A stretch of 64,000 nucleotides of DNA, taken from positions 310,001 through 374,000 of the forward strand of contig NZ_JACHBD010000005.1 of assembly GCF_014200175.1 (NCBI RefSeq), given 5' to 3'. Origin of the DNA: Rhizobium lentis (GTDB lineage: Bacteria > Pseudomonadota > Alphaproteobacteria > Rhizobiales > Rhizobiaceae). Positions within the stretch are counted from its first letter, which is position 1, and each line of letters begins with the position of its first letter. A program made the translations under genes and the position numbers. Below the pieces are notes generated by a model. It made no database searches, was not told the origin of the DNA, and saw only the letters and a list, made by a program, of their open reading frames with translations. Shown in pieces: positions 41,649-52,120 of this stretch.

Positions 41649-42599
41649 ATGGAACGGCCGACCCTCAGTGTCCTCATCAACAATTACAACTACGCACGCT
41701 TTGTCGGGCGGGCGATAGACAGCGTGTTGAGCCAAGCCGAGGGCAATGTCGAGATAATCGCCGTCGACGACGGATCTACCGACCACTCGCGCTCCGTCCT
41801 GGAAGCATACGGCAACCGGGTGAAGGTGATCTTTCAGGAGAACGCCGGACAGGCCGCCGCGATCAATGCCGCGGTAGGATCGAGCACCGGCGAGATCCTC
41901 TGTTTTCTGGATGCCGACGACTGGTGGGCACCGAGCAAGCTATCAGCGACCGCTGCAGCCTTTCGCGCGAACCCTCAAGCATCGCTCGTCTATCATCGAC
42001 TGCAGCCGACGCTTGTCGATGGCACGCCGACGTCCAAGCCAATCCCTCGAACCCTCTGTTCGGGCGCGTTGTCGTCGCTGCTCACACGCTCTGCCGGTTG
42101 GTGGCCATTCCCGCTGACGTCGGCGGTCGCGGTACGACGCAGCGCTTGGGATGCTGCGGGCAACATTCCAGAACAGTTCCGCATATCGGCCGACGCCTGG
42201 CTCGTGGGAATCTATCCGTTTCTGGGGGATGTGATCGCCATGCCGGATCCGCTTGGATTCTACCGCATCCACAATAACAATTGGTATCGCCCCACCGAAG
42301 ATGCCGCGACGCTCAGGAGACGGATGACGCACTGGCAGCATACTGTTGAAGCAACGAACCTGTTTCTCTCAACTCATGAACTGCCGGCAAGACTACATCT
42401 GAGGGATCACTATCCCTATCGCGTTGCGTCGGCAAAGCTGCAGGGCGCCGATGCGCTCACGAGGGTCAAGCTTGCCATCGAAGGCCTCTTCTTTGCCGGC
42501 GAGCCGAACCTGCTCAGGCGGACGCGCGACAGCCTGCGCTCGGCGCGCGGCCTGTCGCGGTTCGGTCTGGATGTGGGCTTGCCGGGGGTAGCGAAATGA
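41649..42599 (+). CDS. Family 2 glycosyltransferase
   Basis: A GT-A fold transferase of 316 residues: SVLINNYNYARFVGRAIDSV at the start, EIIAVDDGSTDHS (about 35-48), QENAGQAAAINAAV, the DxD metal/nucleotide-sugar motif in ILCFLDADDWW (about 82-92), and ISADAWLVGIYPF as the likely base region. It is cytoplasmic or membrane-peripheral and adds one sugar to the growing lipid-linked repeat unit. It is first in a five-gene run on the plus strand ending with gmd, and its stop overlaps the next start by four bases. Confidence 0.92.
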   Translation: MERPTLSVLINNYNYARFVGRAIDSVLSQAEGNVEIIAVDDGSTDHSRSVLEAYGNRVKVIFQENAGQAAAINAAVGSSTGEILCFLDADDWWAPSKLSATAAAFRANPQASLVYHRLQPTLVDGTPTSKPIPRTLCSGALSSLLTRSAGWWPFPLTSAVAVRRSAWDAAGNIPEQFRISADAWLVGIYPFLGDVIAMPDPLGFYRIHNNNWYRPTEDAATLRRRMTHWQHTVEATNLFLSTHELPARLHLRDHYPYRVASAKLQGADALTRVKLAIEGLFFAGEPNLLRRTRDSLRSARGLSRFGLDVGLPGVAK

Positions 42600-43696
42600 A
42601 GGCGCTGCTATTGGTGTCCGAACTGGAAGACTATACCATTTCCTTTGCCAGCGGCGTTGCTCAGCACCTCGATGTTGTGCTTGCCGTGCCGCGCCGGCGC
42701 TATGCACATCTCGCCTCTTCCTTCGACCCGGCTGTCGATCTGCACCTTCTGGACTGGCCGAGACACCGTTCTCTCTCCAATCCGTGGTTCCTGTACCAGC
42801 TCACGCGCCTGATCCGGCGCGAACAGCCGAACCTCATTCATCTCCTCAGCAATTCGACGCTTTGGCTGAACCTCGCTGTTCCGTTCTGGCGCCCTATCCC
42901 GCTTGTGACGACGATCCATGACGTCGAAATCCATCCGGGCGACGCCGATACGCGTACCTTGCCTAGCTGGGCTCCCGAACTGATGGTGAAGCAATCCGGA
43001 CACCTCGTCGTGCATGGCGAGGGGTTGAAGCGGATGGTCCTCGACCGATATGCAAAATCGCCCGACCGCGTCCATGTTCTTTCGCACCCCTCCATCCTTC
43101 GCTATGCGGAGCTCGCCCGGCGACGGAAGATGACGGCGCGCGAAGCGGATGGAACGATACGCGTCCTGCTGTTCGGACGGATATTCGCCTATAAGGGTCT
43201 GGAACATCTGGTCCGGGCCGAAGCGATGCTCAAGGACGCGCTTCCCAACCTGCGCGTCACGGTCGCGGGCCGTGGCGACAATCCGGCGATATTCCTGCCG
43301 CTTATGGGGCATGCCGACCGCTATGATATTCGCAATCGTTTTATCGAGGATGCAGAGGTCGCCCAGCTTTTCCTGGACACCGACATCGTCGTGCTTCCAT
43401 ATACGGAAGCCTCCCAAAGCGGCGTGCTCAACCTTGCCGCCGCATTCGGCAAACCCGTCATCGTTACTGATGTCGGCGAGTTGCGGGATACCGTTGAGCC
43501 CAACGGGTTGGGGATGGTGGTCCCCCCCGGCGATCCCAAAGAGCTCGCGGCAGCGATCAGGACATTGGCAGACAACGGCGAGCTTAGAATCAGGTTGGGC
43601 GCCAATGCGCTCGAATGGGCCAAGGGGCCGAATTCGCCTGAACGGGTCGGCGGCCGGGCCGCGGCAGTTTATCGGGAGGTGGTCGGGTCATGCTGA
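42596..43696 (+). CDS. GT4-type glycosyltransferase, first of two
   Basis: A GT-B fold transferase of 366 residues. The N-terminal half contains NLIHLLSNSTLWLNLAVPFW and VTTIHDVEIHPGDADT. The C-terminal nucleotide-sugar domain has IRVLLFGRIFAYKGLEHLVR, the E-x7-E type end in VVLPYTEASQSGVLNLAAAF, and GKPVIVTDVGELRDTVEPNG. It uses an activated sugar to extend the repeat unit. Its stop overlaps the next glycosyltransferase start by seven bases. Confidence 0.9.
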   Translation: MKALLLVSELEDYTISFASGVAQHLDVVLAVPRRRYAHLASSFDPAVDLHLLDWPRHRSLSNPWFLYQLTRLIRREQPNLIHLLSNSTLWLNLAVPFWRPIPLVTTIHDVEIHPGDADTRTLPSWAPELMVKQSGHLVVHGEGLKRMVLDRYAKSPDRVHVLSHPSILRYAELARRRKMTAREADGTIRVLLFGRIFAYKGLEHLVRAEAMLKDALPNLRVTVAGRGDNPAIFLPLMGHADRYDIRNRFIEDAEVAQLFLDTDIVVLPYTEASQSGVLNLAAAFGKPVIVTDVGELRDTVEPNGLGMVVPPGDPKELAAAIRTLADNGELRIRLGANALEWAKGPNSPERVGGRAAAVYREVVGSC

Positions 43697-44832
43697 TGGA
43701 AGCCCTCACAGACAGAAGCCGGCCGGCGGCCCGCAGCGCGGCTAGCGTCCGCCATTATCTTCCGGGCGGCTGCGAGAACGGCGGCGGCATCGGCAGGCTT
43801 GTCGGCTATATAATAGAGACGGCGAAAGAGACCGGCGCGAAACATTTCGTCACCGATACAAGAGGGGCTCGATGGTCCAAACTGACTTCGCCGGCGCGAC
43901 TGGTCGGGGCGATCCTGACAATGGCAAAGGACCGGATCGTTACGCCTGATCGCATTCACCATATCCACATCGCTGGCCGCGGCAGCACTTCTCGCAAACT
44001 GATCCTGGCCGAGGCTGCCCGCCTGTTAGGGTGCTGCCACATATTGCACCTTCACGACTACGATTACGCCGGCGATTTCGCGCAACGCTCGCCGCGTCAA
44101 CAACGGCTCATACGTCGAATGTTTCAGAATGCCGACCGTGTCGTGGCGCTGGGCCAGCGCGATCGCGCGACGCTGACGACCCTTCTGGGTGTTGACGAGC
44201 GCCGCGCGGTCGTCGCCCATAATTGCGTCCCCGATCCCGGGACGCATAATATTTGCGACGGCGGGACACCGCTGATCGTATTCCTCGGCCGGTTGAGCGA
44301 ACGCAAGGGGGTCACTGAGCTTCTATCGGCCCTGAACCACCCGCTTATGAAAGAACTCCGGTGGCGGGCCGTGCTGGCCGGCGATGGTCCTGTCGAGCAT
44401 TATCGCCGTCTGGCTGACGCCATGGCGCTTTCCGATCGGGTCGAGATGCCCGGCTGGCTTGACGCCGGTGAGGCGCGAGCCTTGTGCGCGCGTGCAGATA
44501 TTCTGGTCCTGCCGTCGCACGCCGAAGGGCTGGCAATGGCCGTGCTCGAAGGACTGTCCCATGGGCTCGCCGTCGTAACGACTCGTGTTGGGGCGCATGA
44601 GGAAGTCATTACCGATGGTGAGACCGGGATTTTCGTGCCGGTGGGAGACCAGAATGCCCTGGGCGCAGCTTTGGCAAAGCTGGTATCTGACCGCGAATTG
44701 TGCATCCGCCTCTCCGTCCAGGGGCGCGCGCATTATGTCAACTATTTCAGCATGATGGTCTATATGCGCTCGCTTGAAAAACTTTACGAAACCGTATCCG
44801 CGAAACACCAAGGATGGGCTGCCGCACGATGA
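43690..44832 (+). CDS. GT4-type glycosyltransferase, second of two
   Basis: A GT-B fold transferase of 380 residues. It has GGCENGGGIGRLVGYIIETA near the start, the Rossmann-like middle HNCVPDPGTH, LIVFLGRLSERKGVTELLSA (about 200), MPGWLDAGEARALCARADI and the donor motif PSHAEGLAMAVLEGLSHGLA, followed by VTTRVGAHEEVITDGETGIF. These features are classical GT4. It overlaps its neighbours at both ends, consistent with tight co-expression in the repeat-unit assembly set. The sugar it transfers is unknown. Confidence 0.92.
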   Translation: MLMEALTDRSRPAARSAASVRHYLPGGCENGGGIGRLVGYIIETAKETGAKHFVTDTRGARWSKLTSPARLVGAILTMAKDRIVTPDRIHHIHIAGRGSTSRKLILAEAARLLGCCHILHLHDYDYAGDFAQRSPRQQRLIRRMFQNADRVVALGQRDRATLTTLLGVDERRAVVAHNCVPDPGTHNICDGGTPLIVFLGRLSERKGVTELLSALNHPLMKELRWRAVLAGDGPVEHYRRLADAMALSDRVEMPGWLDAGEARALCARADILVLPSHAEGLAMAVLEGLSHGLAVVTTRVGAHEEVITDGETGIFVPVGDQNALGAALAKLVSDRELCIRLSVQGRAHYVNYFSMMVYMRSLEKLYETVSAKHQGWAAAR

Positions 44833-47096
44833 CGATTTCCACTGTTCCGCCGGACCGCAACCTTCCGATCTCGCCAATGCGGTATGATCCTCGCGCTCAG
44901 GTCGAGACCAAGGCGGATAACCTAGACCTCGCATCCGCCTTTCGTATGCTGCGGCGAAGAATGGTCACGATCATTGCGATAACCTTGCTGCTGGTGGCGC
45001 CCGCGGCGATTATGATCTCTGGGTTGAAGCCCACCTATCAGGCCTCGGCCCGATTGATCGTCCACCAGCCTCTCGCGACATCACTTGGTGCGGAGGATAC
45101 CAGCCGCGGCAATCCGCTTGACGTGAAATCGGAGACTGAGCGGCTTTTATCCAGAAGTATTGCAGAGCGAGTCGTGCGCGAAATGCGGCTTAACATGCGG
45201 GACGAGTTCAATCCAGCGCTGCGGAAGGTCTCGTTTTTTGAGAGTATCCGGGCAAACCTGCGAGGCCTTTTCGACACGGAAAAGCCCGCTTCGGCGGCAC
45301 GAGACAGCATCGAAGCCACTATCCGGGAATATTATCAGGCACTCGGAGTGTGGCACGAAGAGAGGAGCGAAGTTATCCAGATCAGCTTCACGGCAAATGA
45401 TGCTGAACTCGCAGCCGCTGTTCCTAACCGTGTCGTCAGCATTTATCTCGACGAGCGGAAGGGCAGTGTCGGTGCCCGCCTGGATGCAGCGGAAACATGG
45501 ATCCGACAGCGCATTGCCGAACAGAAGGGTCGCGCGGTTATTGCTCGCGACGCTGCCCGCAACTATCAAGAATCGATGGACATCGTATCGAAAGAGGACG
45601 CTCAGGATGAACGTATCAAAACCCTCCTGGAACTCACCGGGCGCGAAGGTAAAATCGAGGAAAGCCGGCTTGAGGTAAAAGCGACGATATCGGCGCTCGA
45701 AACCGCGGATAATCCTTCGGCTGCGGTGCAGAACATCGCCGTCCCCGATAGCATCTCCACGAAGCAACGCGATCTTCGCGCACAGGAGGAAGATCTTTCC
45801 CGTCTGCTTGAGCTATATGACAGCAATGCCGAGGCAGTGGTGGATTTACGCAGGAAGATCGAACAATCCCGTATCGATCTCGACCTCGCAACCAAGCAAT
45901 ATCTCCAATCAATGCGCGCCAAGCTTGCCGCCCTTGATCATGAAGCCAACGCAGTGCAATCCATCTTGGCTGTCGCTAAGGAAAAACGCACACGCGATGC
46001 CCTGGCGCAGACCGAATTGACACGACTGCAGCGTATTGCCGAAAACGAGCAAGCCGCACTCGACAAGCTTGAGGACCAGCGTCGGGACCTCGCCGCCAAG
46101 GCCACACTGCCGGGCGCGGAATTGGAGGTTTTCTCACCGGCTTCGGTGCCGCTCGTGTCACAGGGACGTGGAAGGCTCTTCTATCTGGTGGGCGCCCTCC
46201 TGGCTGCAATCTCGGCAGCCGTGACCGCTGCTTTCGTACTCGAGATGTGGGACCAGTCCGTCCGGAGTTTCGATCAGATAGCAGGAATGGCCCGCACGAT
46301 ACCGGCAGGACTTATCCCACGGCTGGCGCGGAAGGAAAATCCGAAGACGATTTTCAGACTTGTGCAGGTCCCGATGTTTGACGAGGCAATTCGCACCGTG
46401 ATCCTGACGCTCAAACAATCCAACGGGGGCAAGGTGCCGAACAGTATCGTCGTTACGTCGGCGCACAGCGGAGAAGGCAAGTCGCTTGTCGCAAGATCGC
46501 TGGCTATCGAGCTCGCCGCCGCGGCAATTCCGGTGCTGCTGGTCGACGGCGACCTTCGACGGGGAGAACTCGATTCGTTCTTCAGGTCGGGGCTACAGCA
46601 GGGTTTGAACGAATACCTGAACGGCCAGGCAGATATCCGCGACATCGTCTACCACCATCCAAGCGGTATCGACTTCATTCCATCTGGCAAATTCAGTCTT
46701 CAGCGACGCGTTCGTCCGAACGGCCTGACAGATATCATCGAGGTGGCGGGCGCGGCCGGCCGGATTGTCATCTTCGACAGCGCGCCCGTGCTCGCCTCGA
46801 CAGACACCGTGCTTCTGACTGCGCTCGCGGAAAAAACACTGGCTGTTGTCAGATGGGGAAAGACGAGCCGTCGCGCGGTCGAGTTCAGCCTGCAGCAAAT
46901 GAAAAGCCCGCGAAATTCGGAAATCCTTGTCGCGATCAACAATGTAAGCCCCGACAAACACGCGCTGTATAATTTCAGTGATTCAGAGCTTTTTTCCAAA
47001 TCTCTGATGAAATATTACCAGCCTCACACCGACGATACTCTGAAAACAATAATTAATAATATATTTTCTTTGAAATCGAAGATAATACATAAATGA
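44829..47096 (+). CDS. ExoP/GumC-like polysaccharide co-polymerase with ATPase domain
   Basis: This protein has 755 residues. The start at 44829 overlaps the previous stop (ATGA). A Wzz domain begins at about residue 25, with membrane helix 1 near 44-62 ([19 protein letters not shown]), a periplasmic coiled coil (about 180-420) with a GNVR-type end, helix 2 near 450-470 ([20 protein letters not shown]), and a cytoplasmic BY-kinase-like domain. Walker A is SAHSGEGKS near 544-552, A' is [11 protein letters not shown] and Walker B is [10 protein letters not shown]. The C-terminus has only scattered tyrosines and no Tyr cluster, so autophosphorylation may be reduced. The last 60 bases are AT-rich. 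It controls polymer length and export with the exoF-like protein. Confidence 0.9.
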   Translation: MTISTVPPDRNLPISPMRYDPRAQVETKADNLDLASAFRMLRRRMVTIIAITLLLVAPAAIMISGLKPTYQASARLIVHQPLATSLGAEDTSRGNPLDVKSETERLLSRSIAERVVREMRLNMRDEFNPALRKVSFFESIRANLRGLFDTEKPASAARDSIEATIREYYQALGVWHEERSEVIQISFTANDAELAAAVPNRVVSIYLDERKGSVGARLDAAETWIRQRIAEQKGRAVIARDAARNYQESMDIVSKEDAQDERIKTLLELTGREGKIEESRLEVKATISALETADNPSAAVQNIAVPDSISTKQRDLRAQEEDLSRLLELYDSNAEAVVDLRRKIEQSRIDLDLATKQYLQSMRAKLAALDHEANAVQSILAVAKEKRTRDALAQTELTRLQRIAENEQAALDKLEDQRRDLAAKATLPGAELEVFSPASVPLVSQGRGRLFYLVGALLAAISAAVTAAFVLEMWDQSVRSFDQIAGMARTIPAGLIPRLARKENPKTIFRLVQVPMFDEAIRTVILTLKQSNGGKVPNSIVVTSAHSGEGKSLVARSLAIELAAAAIPVLLVDGDLRRGELDSFFRSGLQQGLNEYLNGQADIRDIVYHHPSGIDFIPSGKFSLQRRVRPNGLTDIIEVAGAAGRIVIFDSAPVLASTDTVLLTALAEKTLAVVRWGKTSRRAVEFSLQQMKSPRNSEILVAINNVSPDKHALYNFSDSELFSKSLMKYYQPHTDDTLKTIINNIFSLKSKIIHK

Positions 47097-47134
47097 ATGA
47101 ACTGCCGCACTATTGTTCGAGTTGGAGGGCAATC

Positions 47135-48238
47135 ATGGATATGGGTATGACAAAGAACCAAAAAGTTGCACTGATTACGGGCATAACAGGTCAGGACGGT
47201 GCGTATTTGGCCGAAATGCTCCTGGACAAGGGCTATATCGTTCACGGCCTCAAACGACGCTCATCGTCCTTCAACACCAGTCGTATCGAGCATCTGTACG
47301 AGGATCCCCATGTCGAGAATCCTCGCTTCATTTTGCACTTTGGGGATATGACGGATTCGACCAATCTCATCCGCGTCATCCAGGAAACGCAGCCGGACGA
47401 GATTTATAATCTCGCCGCACAGAGCCACGTTCAAGTTTCGTTCGAGACACCGGAATATACCGCAAACGCCGATGGAACCGGCACCCTGCGGCTGCTGGAA
47501 GCAATTCGCCTCCTTGGGTTGACCAAGAAGACCCGCTTCTATCAAGCGTCCACCTCGGAACTCTACGGCAAAGTTCAGGAAGTTCCGCAGAGCGAAACGA
47601 CGCCCTTCTACCCTCGATCACCCTACGCGGCGGCCAAGCTCTATGCCTATTGGATCGTCGTCAATTATCGCGAGGCATATGGCATGCATGCCTCGAACGG
47701 GATTTTGTTCAATCATGAAAGCCCGATCCGCGGCGAAACATTCGTGACGCGTAAAATCACCCGGGCGGCGGCTGCGATCCATCTTGGATTGCAGGACAGG
47801 CTCTATCTCGGCAATTTGGATGCGAAGCGCGACTGGGGACATGCACGAGAATATGTCCGCGGTATGTGGCTGATGCTGCAACAGGACGAACCCGGGGATT
47901 ATGTCCTTGCGACCGGCGAGACGCATTCGGTGCGTTCCTTCGTTGAAAAGGCTTTTGCCAAGGTGGGCATGCCGATTGATTGGCGTGGGAACGGGGTCGA
48001 GGAAAAGGGATTCGACAAGACTTCAGGTCAGTGTGTCGTGGAGATCGATCCGGCCTACTTCCGCCCGACCGAAGTTGATCTTCTGATTGGCGATCCGACA
48101 AAGGCGCACACGAAGCTTGGCTGGAAACACGAGACCAGTCTCGATCAGCTGGTCACGGAGATGGTTCGCGAGGATCTGAAAGTCATGGCACGAAATGTTC
48201 CGTCCGTGGGCGTGACGAAAAGTTTTGCTTATGCCTGA
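47135..48238 (+). CDS. gmd: GDP-mannose 4,6-dehydratase
   Basis: An extended SDR of 367 residues starting at the ATG at 47135, which has GGAGG seven bases upstream. The NADP motif [12 protein letters not shown] is at 16-27. [34 protein letters not shown] and the catalytic [12 protein letters not shown] with [16 protein letters not shown] are highly characteristic of Gmd. It converts GDP-mannose to GDP-4-keto-6-deoxymannose, precursor of GDP-fucose, GDP-rhamnose or GDP-perosamine. No fcl or rmd gene is visible here, so the next step lies elsewhere or is an aminotransferase. It is the last gene of the plus-strand glycosyltransferase run. Confidence 0.95.
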   Translation: MDMGMTKNQKVALITGITGQDGAYLAEMLLDKGYIVHGLKRRSSSFNTSRIEHLYEDPHVENPRFILHFGDMTDSTNLIRVIQETQPDEIYNLAAQSHVQVSFETPEYTANADGTGTLRLLEAIRLLGLTKKTRFYQASTSELYGKVQEVPQSETTPFYPRSPYAAAKLYAYWIVVNYREAYGMHASNGILFNHESPIRGETFVTRKITRAAAAIHLGLQDRLYLGNLDAKRDWGHAREYVRGMWLMLQQDEPGDYVLATGETHSVRSFVEKAFAKVGMPIDWRGNGVEEKGFDKTSGQCVVEIDPAYFRPTEVDLLIGDPTKAHTKLGWKHETSLDQLVTEMVREDLKVMARNVPSVGVTKSFAYA

Positions 48239-48255
48239 AGAGCCCCACGGGCTCT
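48239..48255 (+). terminator. Hairpin at the end of gmd, possible terminator
   Basis: AGAGCCC and GGGCTCT are separated by three bases, immediately after the gmd stop codon. No T tract follows, so a Rho-independent terminator is uncertain. The remainder to 48531 (about 275 bases) holds no supported gene. Confidence 0.35.
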
Positions 48256-48531
48256 CCGATCAAAAGGGAGTTGCGCCTGCGTGCCGTGCGCGCTGCAATG
48301 TCAATCGCCGTCATACCAGTCTTCCGCTCCCATGATAGGGAAGCAATCCGATTCCGGAGAGGCACAGCTCTCGCCGTCGCCCCCTCATTCGCTGCATCCT
48401 GCGTCCCCTCGACGTCCTGATGATGAACTGCTCCAACGGCAATCGAAGGGAACGAAATTCAAGCGGTCTGGTTTGGTCCTTGAAGCGCCTGTCGCGCCCT
48501 GGCGACAAGGCGGCCCGAGGAGCACGTTGCT

Positions 48532-48786
48532 GTGAATGTTGTAAGGTTCCCCCGCAGAGAGCACTCCGACGATCCGGATCGCGCTTTCGTAAGCAGCGAC
48601 GCAGACGCGCGACGTCTCTACAAATTCGCCCTTCAGTACGAGATGGATGGCAAGAGCTGGGCCACCGAAATCTGGGCCTATTCCTCCAAAGACGCCGAAG
48701 ACCGGGTCGCTGCCATGCGGCGATCGCTGACGATGTGCGGCCAGATCTATGCTGAGGTGGAGGCCGAAGCGCCGACATCACCCTGA
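48532..48786 (+). CDS. Small protein of rhizobial type, function unknown
   Basis: An 84-residue protein starting at the GTG at 48532, with GAGGAG about 10-15 bases upstream. It is soluble and acidic, with an ordered middle (ARRLYKFALQYEMDGKSWAT, EIWAYSSKDAEDRVAAMRRS). Its compact helical composition and stop shortly before the molybdoenzyme gene suggest a real short gene. I recall similar short hypothetical proteins in rhizobia but no function. A gap of about 160 bases separates it from the next gene. Confidence 0.6.
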   Translation: MNVVRFPRREHSDDPDRAFVSSDADARRLYKFALQYEMDGKSWATEIWAYSSKDAEDRVAAMRRSLTMCGQIYAEVEAEAPTSP

Positions 48787-48949
48787 CCGCCTGCGACATT
48801 GTTGAGCCGCCAGGGATCTTTCATTCATCCCTCAGTCCCGGCAATCGTCAGGCGCCTCCGCCGGTCCGCCGGGAACAGTTCGTTCCCCGGAGAGTTCGGG
48901 CCGCGAATAACTTGCGGGATTCCCGCTTCGGCACTGTGGGGAGCTAGAG

Positions 48950-51352
48950 ATGTCAACGAAATCAAAACAACGCCCAACAATCGGTGAAAATGCACGGACG
49001 GCGGGCGGCTGGGGAGCGGCGAGATCTGTGGGAGAAATCCTTCTGCGCGAGCACGTCCCGCGATCCGGGTCGTCGATGCTTGCGCATCACAATAAACCGG
49101 ACGGCTATATGTGCGTGAGCTGTGCCTGGGCCAAACCTGCAAAACCGCATGCGATGGAATTCTGCGAGGAGGGCGCAAAAGCAACTGCTTGGGAGATCAC
49201 CACGCGTCGCGCGAACCGCGCGTTTTTTGCCGCCCATACATTGCAGGAGCTGGAGCAATGGAGCGATCACGATCTCGAGGAGCAGGGCCGGCTTACCCAC
49301 CCGATGCGATGGAACAGCGCGACGGATAAATACGAACCGGTGAGCTGGGACGAGGCCTTTGACGAAATCGGCAGAGAGCTGCGTGCCATTCCTCCGCAGC
49401 AGGTGGATTTCTACACGTCAGGTCGCGCCTCCCTGGAAACCTCCTATATGTACCAGCTTTTCGCACGCATCTTCGGCAGCAATAACCTACCGGACTCGTC
49501 GAATATGTGCCATGAAAGCACGTCGGTGGGGCTTCCGGAAAGCATCGGAGCGACCGTCGGCACGGCAATCCTTTCGGACTTCCAGAACTGCGACTGCATC
49601 TTCTACCTGGCGCAGAACGTCGCCACCTCGTCGCCCAGAATGCTGCACGATCTGCAGGATGCGGCCGACAGAGGCGTCAAGATCGTCACCTTCAATCCGT
49701 TGCGCGAAGCCGGCCTTGAGCGTTTCATCAACCCCCAAATGCCGAGCCAGATGCTGACCGGCCGATCGACATCAATTTCCTCGGAATATTTCCAGGTGAA
49801 GAACGGAGGTGATATCGCAGCCCTGTTCGGGGTCTGCAAAGCCTTGATCGAAGCCGACGATGCCTTGAAGGCGATGGGCGCGAGCAAGGTTTCAGGCTCC
49901 GACGCGGCCCCCGACAAACCGGACAACGCTGCGGCGGTCGCGTTTGCCGCTTCCATCGCCGCAGCCGACAAGAAGCACGTGCTCGACCACGATTTCATCA
50001 ACACGCACACGTTGGGCTTCGAAGAGTTCGCCGAGACCGCCCGCCGCCACGATTGGGCCGAGCTGGAGCGTGTTTCCGGCCTGACCCGCGAACAGATGAT
50101 CCAGGCGGCGCGCATCTATGCTCATTCAGAAGCCGTGCTGATGATCTACGGCATGGGATTGACCCAACATGTGATGGGCGTCCAGAACGTCCACATGGTC
50201 GCCAATCTCGCGCTGTTGCGCGGGAATGTTGGTAAGCCGGGCGCAAACATCTGCGCGGTGCGAGGACACTCGAACGTTCAGGGACAGCGAACGGTCGGAA
50301 TAACCGAGAAGCCCGCCCTTGTCCCCCTCGACAAGCTGTCGGAACTCTATCAATTCGATCCGCCGAAATGGGAGGGTCGCTCGACGGTCGATACCTGCAA
50401 AGCCATCATGCAAGGTGAGGCAAGGGCGTTCGTCGGGCTGGGCGGCAATTTCCTGCGTGCGGTCCCGGAAACGGACGCGATGGAAGAGGCATGGCGGAAG
50501 CTGCGCCTCAGCGTCCAAATTGCAACCAAGCTCAATCGCAGCCATGTCATCCACGGCGAGATCGCCTATCTCCTGCCCTGCCTCGGTCGGCTCGAGATCG
50601 ATGAACAGGCGAGTGGCCCGCAAGCCGTCTCCATCGAAAGCTCGGTGGCGCATTTCCACGGCTCACGCGGAAGGGCAAAGCCGGCTAGCCACGAGCTGCT
50701 GTCGGAACCCGCAATTATCGCCGGCATCGCCAAGGCGACACTGACGAGAGGCCAGGTGCCCTGGGCTGAATGGATCGGCGATTATTCGAAAATCCGCGAC
50801 GCGATCGAAGCGACCTATCCCGAAACATTTAGGGACTTCAACAAACGCATGTTTCAGCCGGGCGGCATTCCAAGACCGTTGCCGGCGCGGGAGCGCAAGT
50901 GGACAACTCCCACCGGGAAAGCCAATTTCCTCACTCCGCCGCGCCTCTTTCCCGAGCTCGATATCGGTTCCGACGCCGGAGAGGTTCTCAACCTCACCAC
51001 GCTGCGCTCGAACGATCAGTTCAACACGACGATCTATGCCTACGGCGATCGCTACCGGGGTGTGAAGGGGACCAGACAGGTGGTCTTTATGAACGAGGAG
51101 GACATTCTGCGGTTGGGCCTCAAAGAGGGTGATTTGGTTGATCTGACGACGGCCATCGATGTCGTAACGATGCGCCGCGTCATGAATTTCAAAGTCGTGC
51201 GGCACGATATTCCGGCCGGCTGCTGCGCAGCCTATTATCCGGAGGCGAACCCGCTCTTTCCGCTGGCGCATCACGATGCGAAGGCCAAAACGCCGTCCTA
51301 TAAGTTGTTGCCGGTGCGTCTCAGCCTCTCCGCCCAATCGTCGCGGTCCTGA
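48950..51352 (+). CDS. FdhF/YdeP-type molybdopterin oxidoreductase
   Basis: A large cytoplasmic molybdoenzyme of 800 residues with an upstream GGGGAG site. The N-terminal region has YMCVSCAWAKPAKPHAMEFC (about 53-72), a cysteine group like the Fe-S region of FdhF. The molybdopterin-binding core follows: SWDEAFDEIGREL, YTSGRASLETSYMYQLFARI, NMCHESTSVGL near 185, and KIVTFNPLREAGLERF. GMGLTQHVMGVQNVHMVANL and LRGNVGKPGANICAVRGHSN come later, with the C-terminal dinucleotide domain from about 660 (LTTLRSNDQFNTTIYAYGDR). No Tat signal is seen. E. coli YdeP belongs to acid resistance and FdhF to formate oxidation; the substrate here is not known. Confidence 0.9.
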   Translation: MSTKSKQRPTIGENARTAGGWGAARSVGEILLREHVPRSGSSMLAHHNKPDGYMCVSCAWAKPAKPHAMEFCEEGAKATAWEITTRRANRAFFAAHTLQELEQWSDHDLEEQGRLTHPMRWNSATDKYEPVSWDEAFDEIGRELRAIPPQQVDFYTSGRASLETSYMYQLFARIFGSNNLPDSSNMCHESTSVGLPESIGATVGTAILSDFQNCDCIFYLAQNVATSSPRMLHDLQDAADRGVKIVTFNPLREAGLERFINPQMPSQMLTGRSTSISSEYFQVKNGGDIAALFGVCKALIEADDALKAMGASKVSGSDAAPDKPDNAAAVAFAASIAAADKKHVLDHDFINTHTLGFEEFAETARRHDWAELERVSGLTREQMIQAARIYAHSEAVLMIYGMGLTQHVMGVQNVHMVANLALLRGNVGKPGANICAVRGHSNVQGQRTVGITEKPALVPLDKLSELYQFDPPKWEGRSTVDTCKAIMQGEARAFVGLGGNFLRAVPETDAMEEAWRKLRLSVQIATKLNRSHVIHGEIAYLLPCLGRLEIDEQASGPQAVSIESSVAHFHGSRGRAKPASHELLSEPAIIAGIAKATLTRGQVPWAEWIGDYSKIRDAIEATYPETFRDFNKRMFQPGGIPRPLPARERKWTTPTGKANFLTPPRLFPELDIGSDAGEVLNLTTLRSNDQFNTTIYAYGDRYRGVKGTRQVVFMNEEDILRLGLKEGDLVDLTTAIDVVTMRRVMNFKVVRHDIPAGCCAAYYPEANPLFPLAHHDAKAKTPSYKLLPVRLSLSAQSSRS

Positions 51353-51367
51353 ACCGGGGTCCCGGCG

Positions 51368-52120
51368 ATGAACCAAAGCAAGAATCGAAGCCGGGTTGTG
51401 GCAGCAACGCTTTTCTGCGTGGCCGCCGCAGCGGCAGCTATCGGCTGGGCAAGTTTCCCACGGCAGGATCGCGCCTATCCCGCCATGTTGGGAGCCCTGG
51501 TTCAGTTACCGGCGCCCCCCGACCGAGCAACCGAAAGAAAGCCAGGAATTTGGTTCGTATCGACAGCAATTCTCTGCGCGTTTGCTATCGGCGCCGTGAT
51601 CGGATCGGCAAGACATCCGAGGCAATATCGCACCGATCCCCCTGTTAGCTCAGCGCTCGACCAGTTCCGACTGATGCCCAACAAGATCGGCGGGACACCT
51701 CCCGACGTCTATTTCGCCCTCGACAGCCCCTATGAAACCACCGCCTATGATCTAGGCCAGGGCAAGCGTCTTTATTCCTGGTTCGGGTGCCCTATGTGCC
51801 ATGGAGATGGGCGAGGCGGAACCGGCCCTTCATTTCTCGATGGCTGGTGGCTGTACGGCTCGGAAATGGTCTCGATCGTGGCATCTATCCGGGACGGACG
51901 ACCTCATGGCATGCCCTCCTTCGCCAACAGAATGACGAGCGACCAGATCTGGCAGCTCGCGGGCTACGTCAGGACGATCGGCGCCTACTCGGCGCTCTAT
52001 ACCGCGCCGAGCCGGAACGACGACAAACATACCAGACCGGCCGAGAACCGGGCGCCGGCAGCAAGCCATTTCGAGGAGGGACCGACCGGCGTCCGTTCCG
52101 ATCGAGGTGTTCGGCCTTGA
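51368..52120 (+). CDS. Membrane-bound c-type cytochrome
   Basis: A protein of 250 residues with two hydrophobic segments (VVAATLFCVAAAAAAIGWAS near 9-28 and IWFVSTAILCAFAIGAVIGS near 60-79), followed by a heme c domain with CPMCH at about 141-145 and a later Met-rich region (GRPHGMPSFANRMTSDQ) giving the likely axial Met. It is probably anchored to the inner membrane with the heme domain in the periplasm. It lies 15 bases after the molybdoenzyme and its stop overlaps the oxidase subunit II start, so it may carry electrons to the oxidase. Confidence 0.85.
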   Translation: MNQSKNRSRVVAATLFCVAAAAAAIGWASFPRQDRAYPAMLGALVQLPAPPDRATERKPGIWFVSTAILCAFAIGAVIGSARHPRQYRTDPPVSSALDQFRLMPNKIGGTPPDVYFALDSPYETTAYDLGQGKRLYSWFGCPMCHGDGRGGTGPSFLDGWWLYGSEMVSIVASIRDGRPHGMPSFANRMTSDQIWQLAGYVRTIGAYSALYTAPSRNDDKHTRPAENRAPAASHFEEGPTGVRSDRGVRP

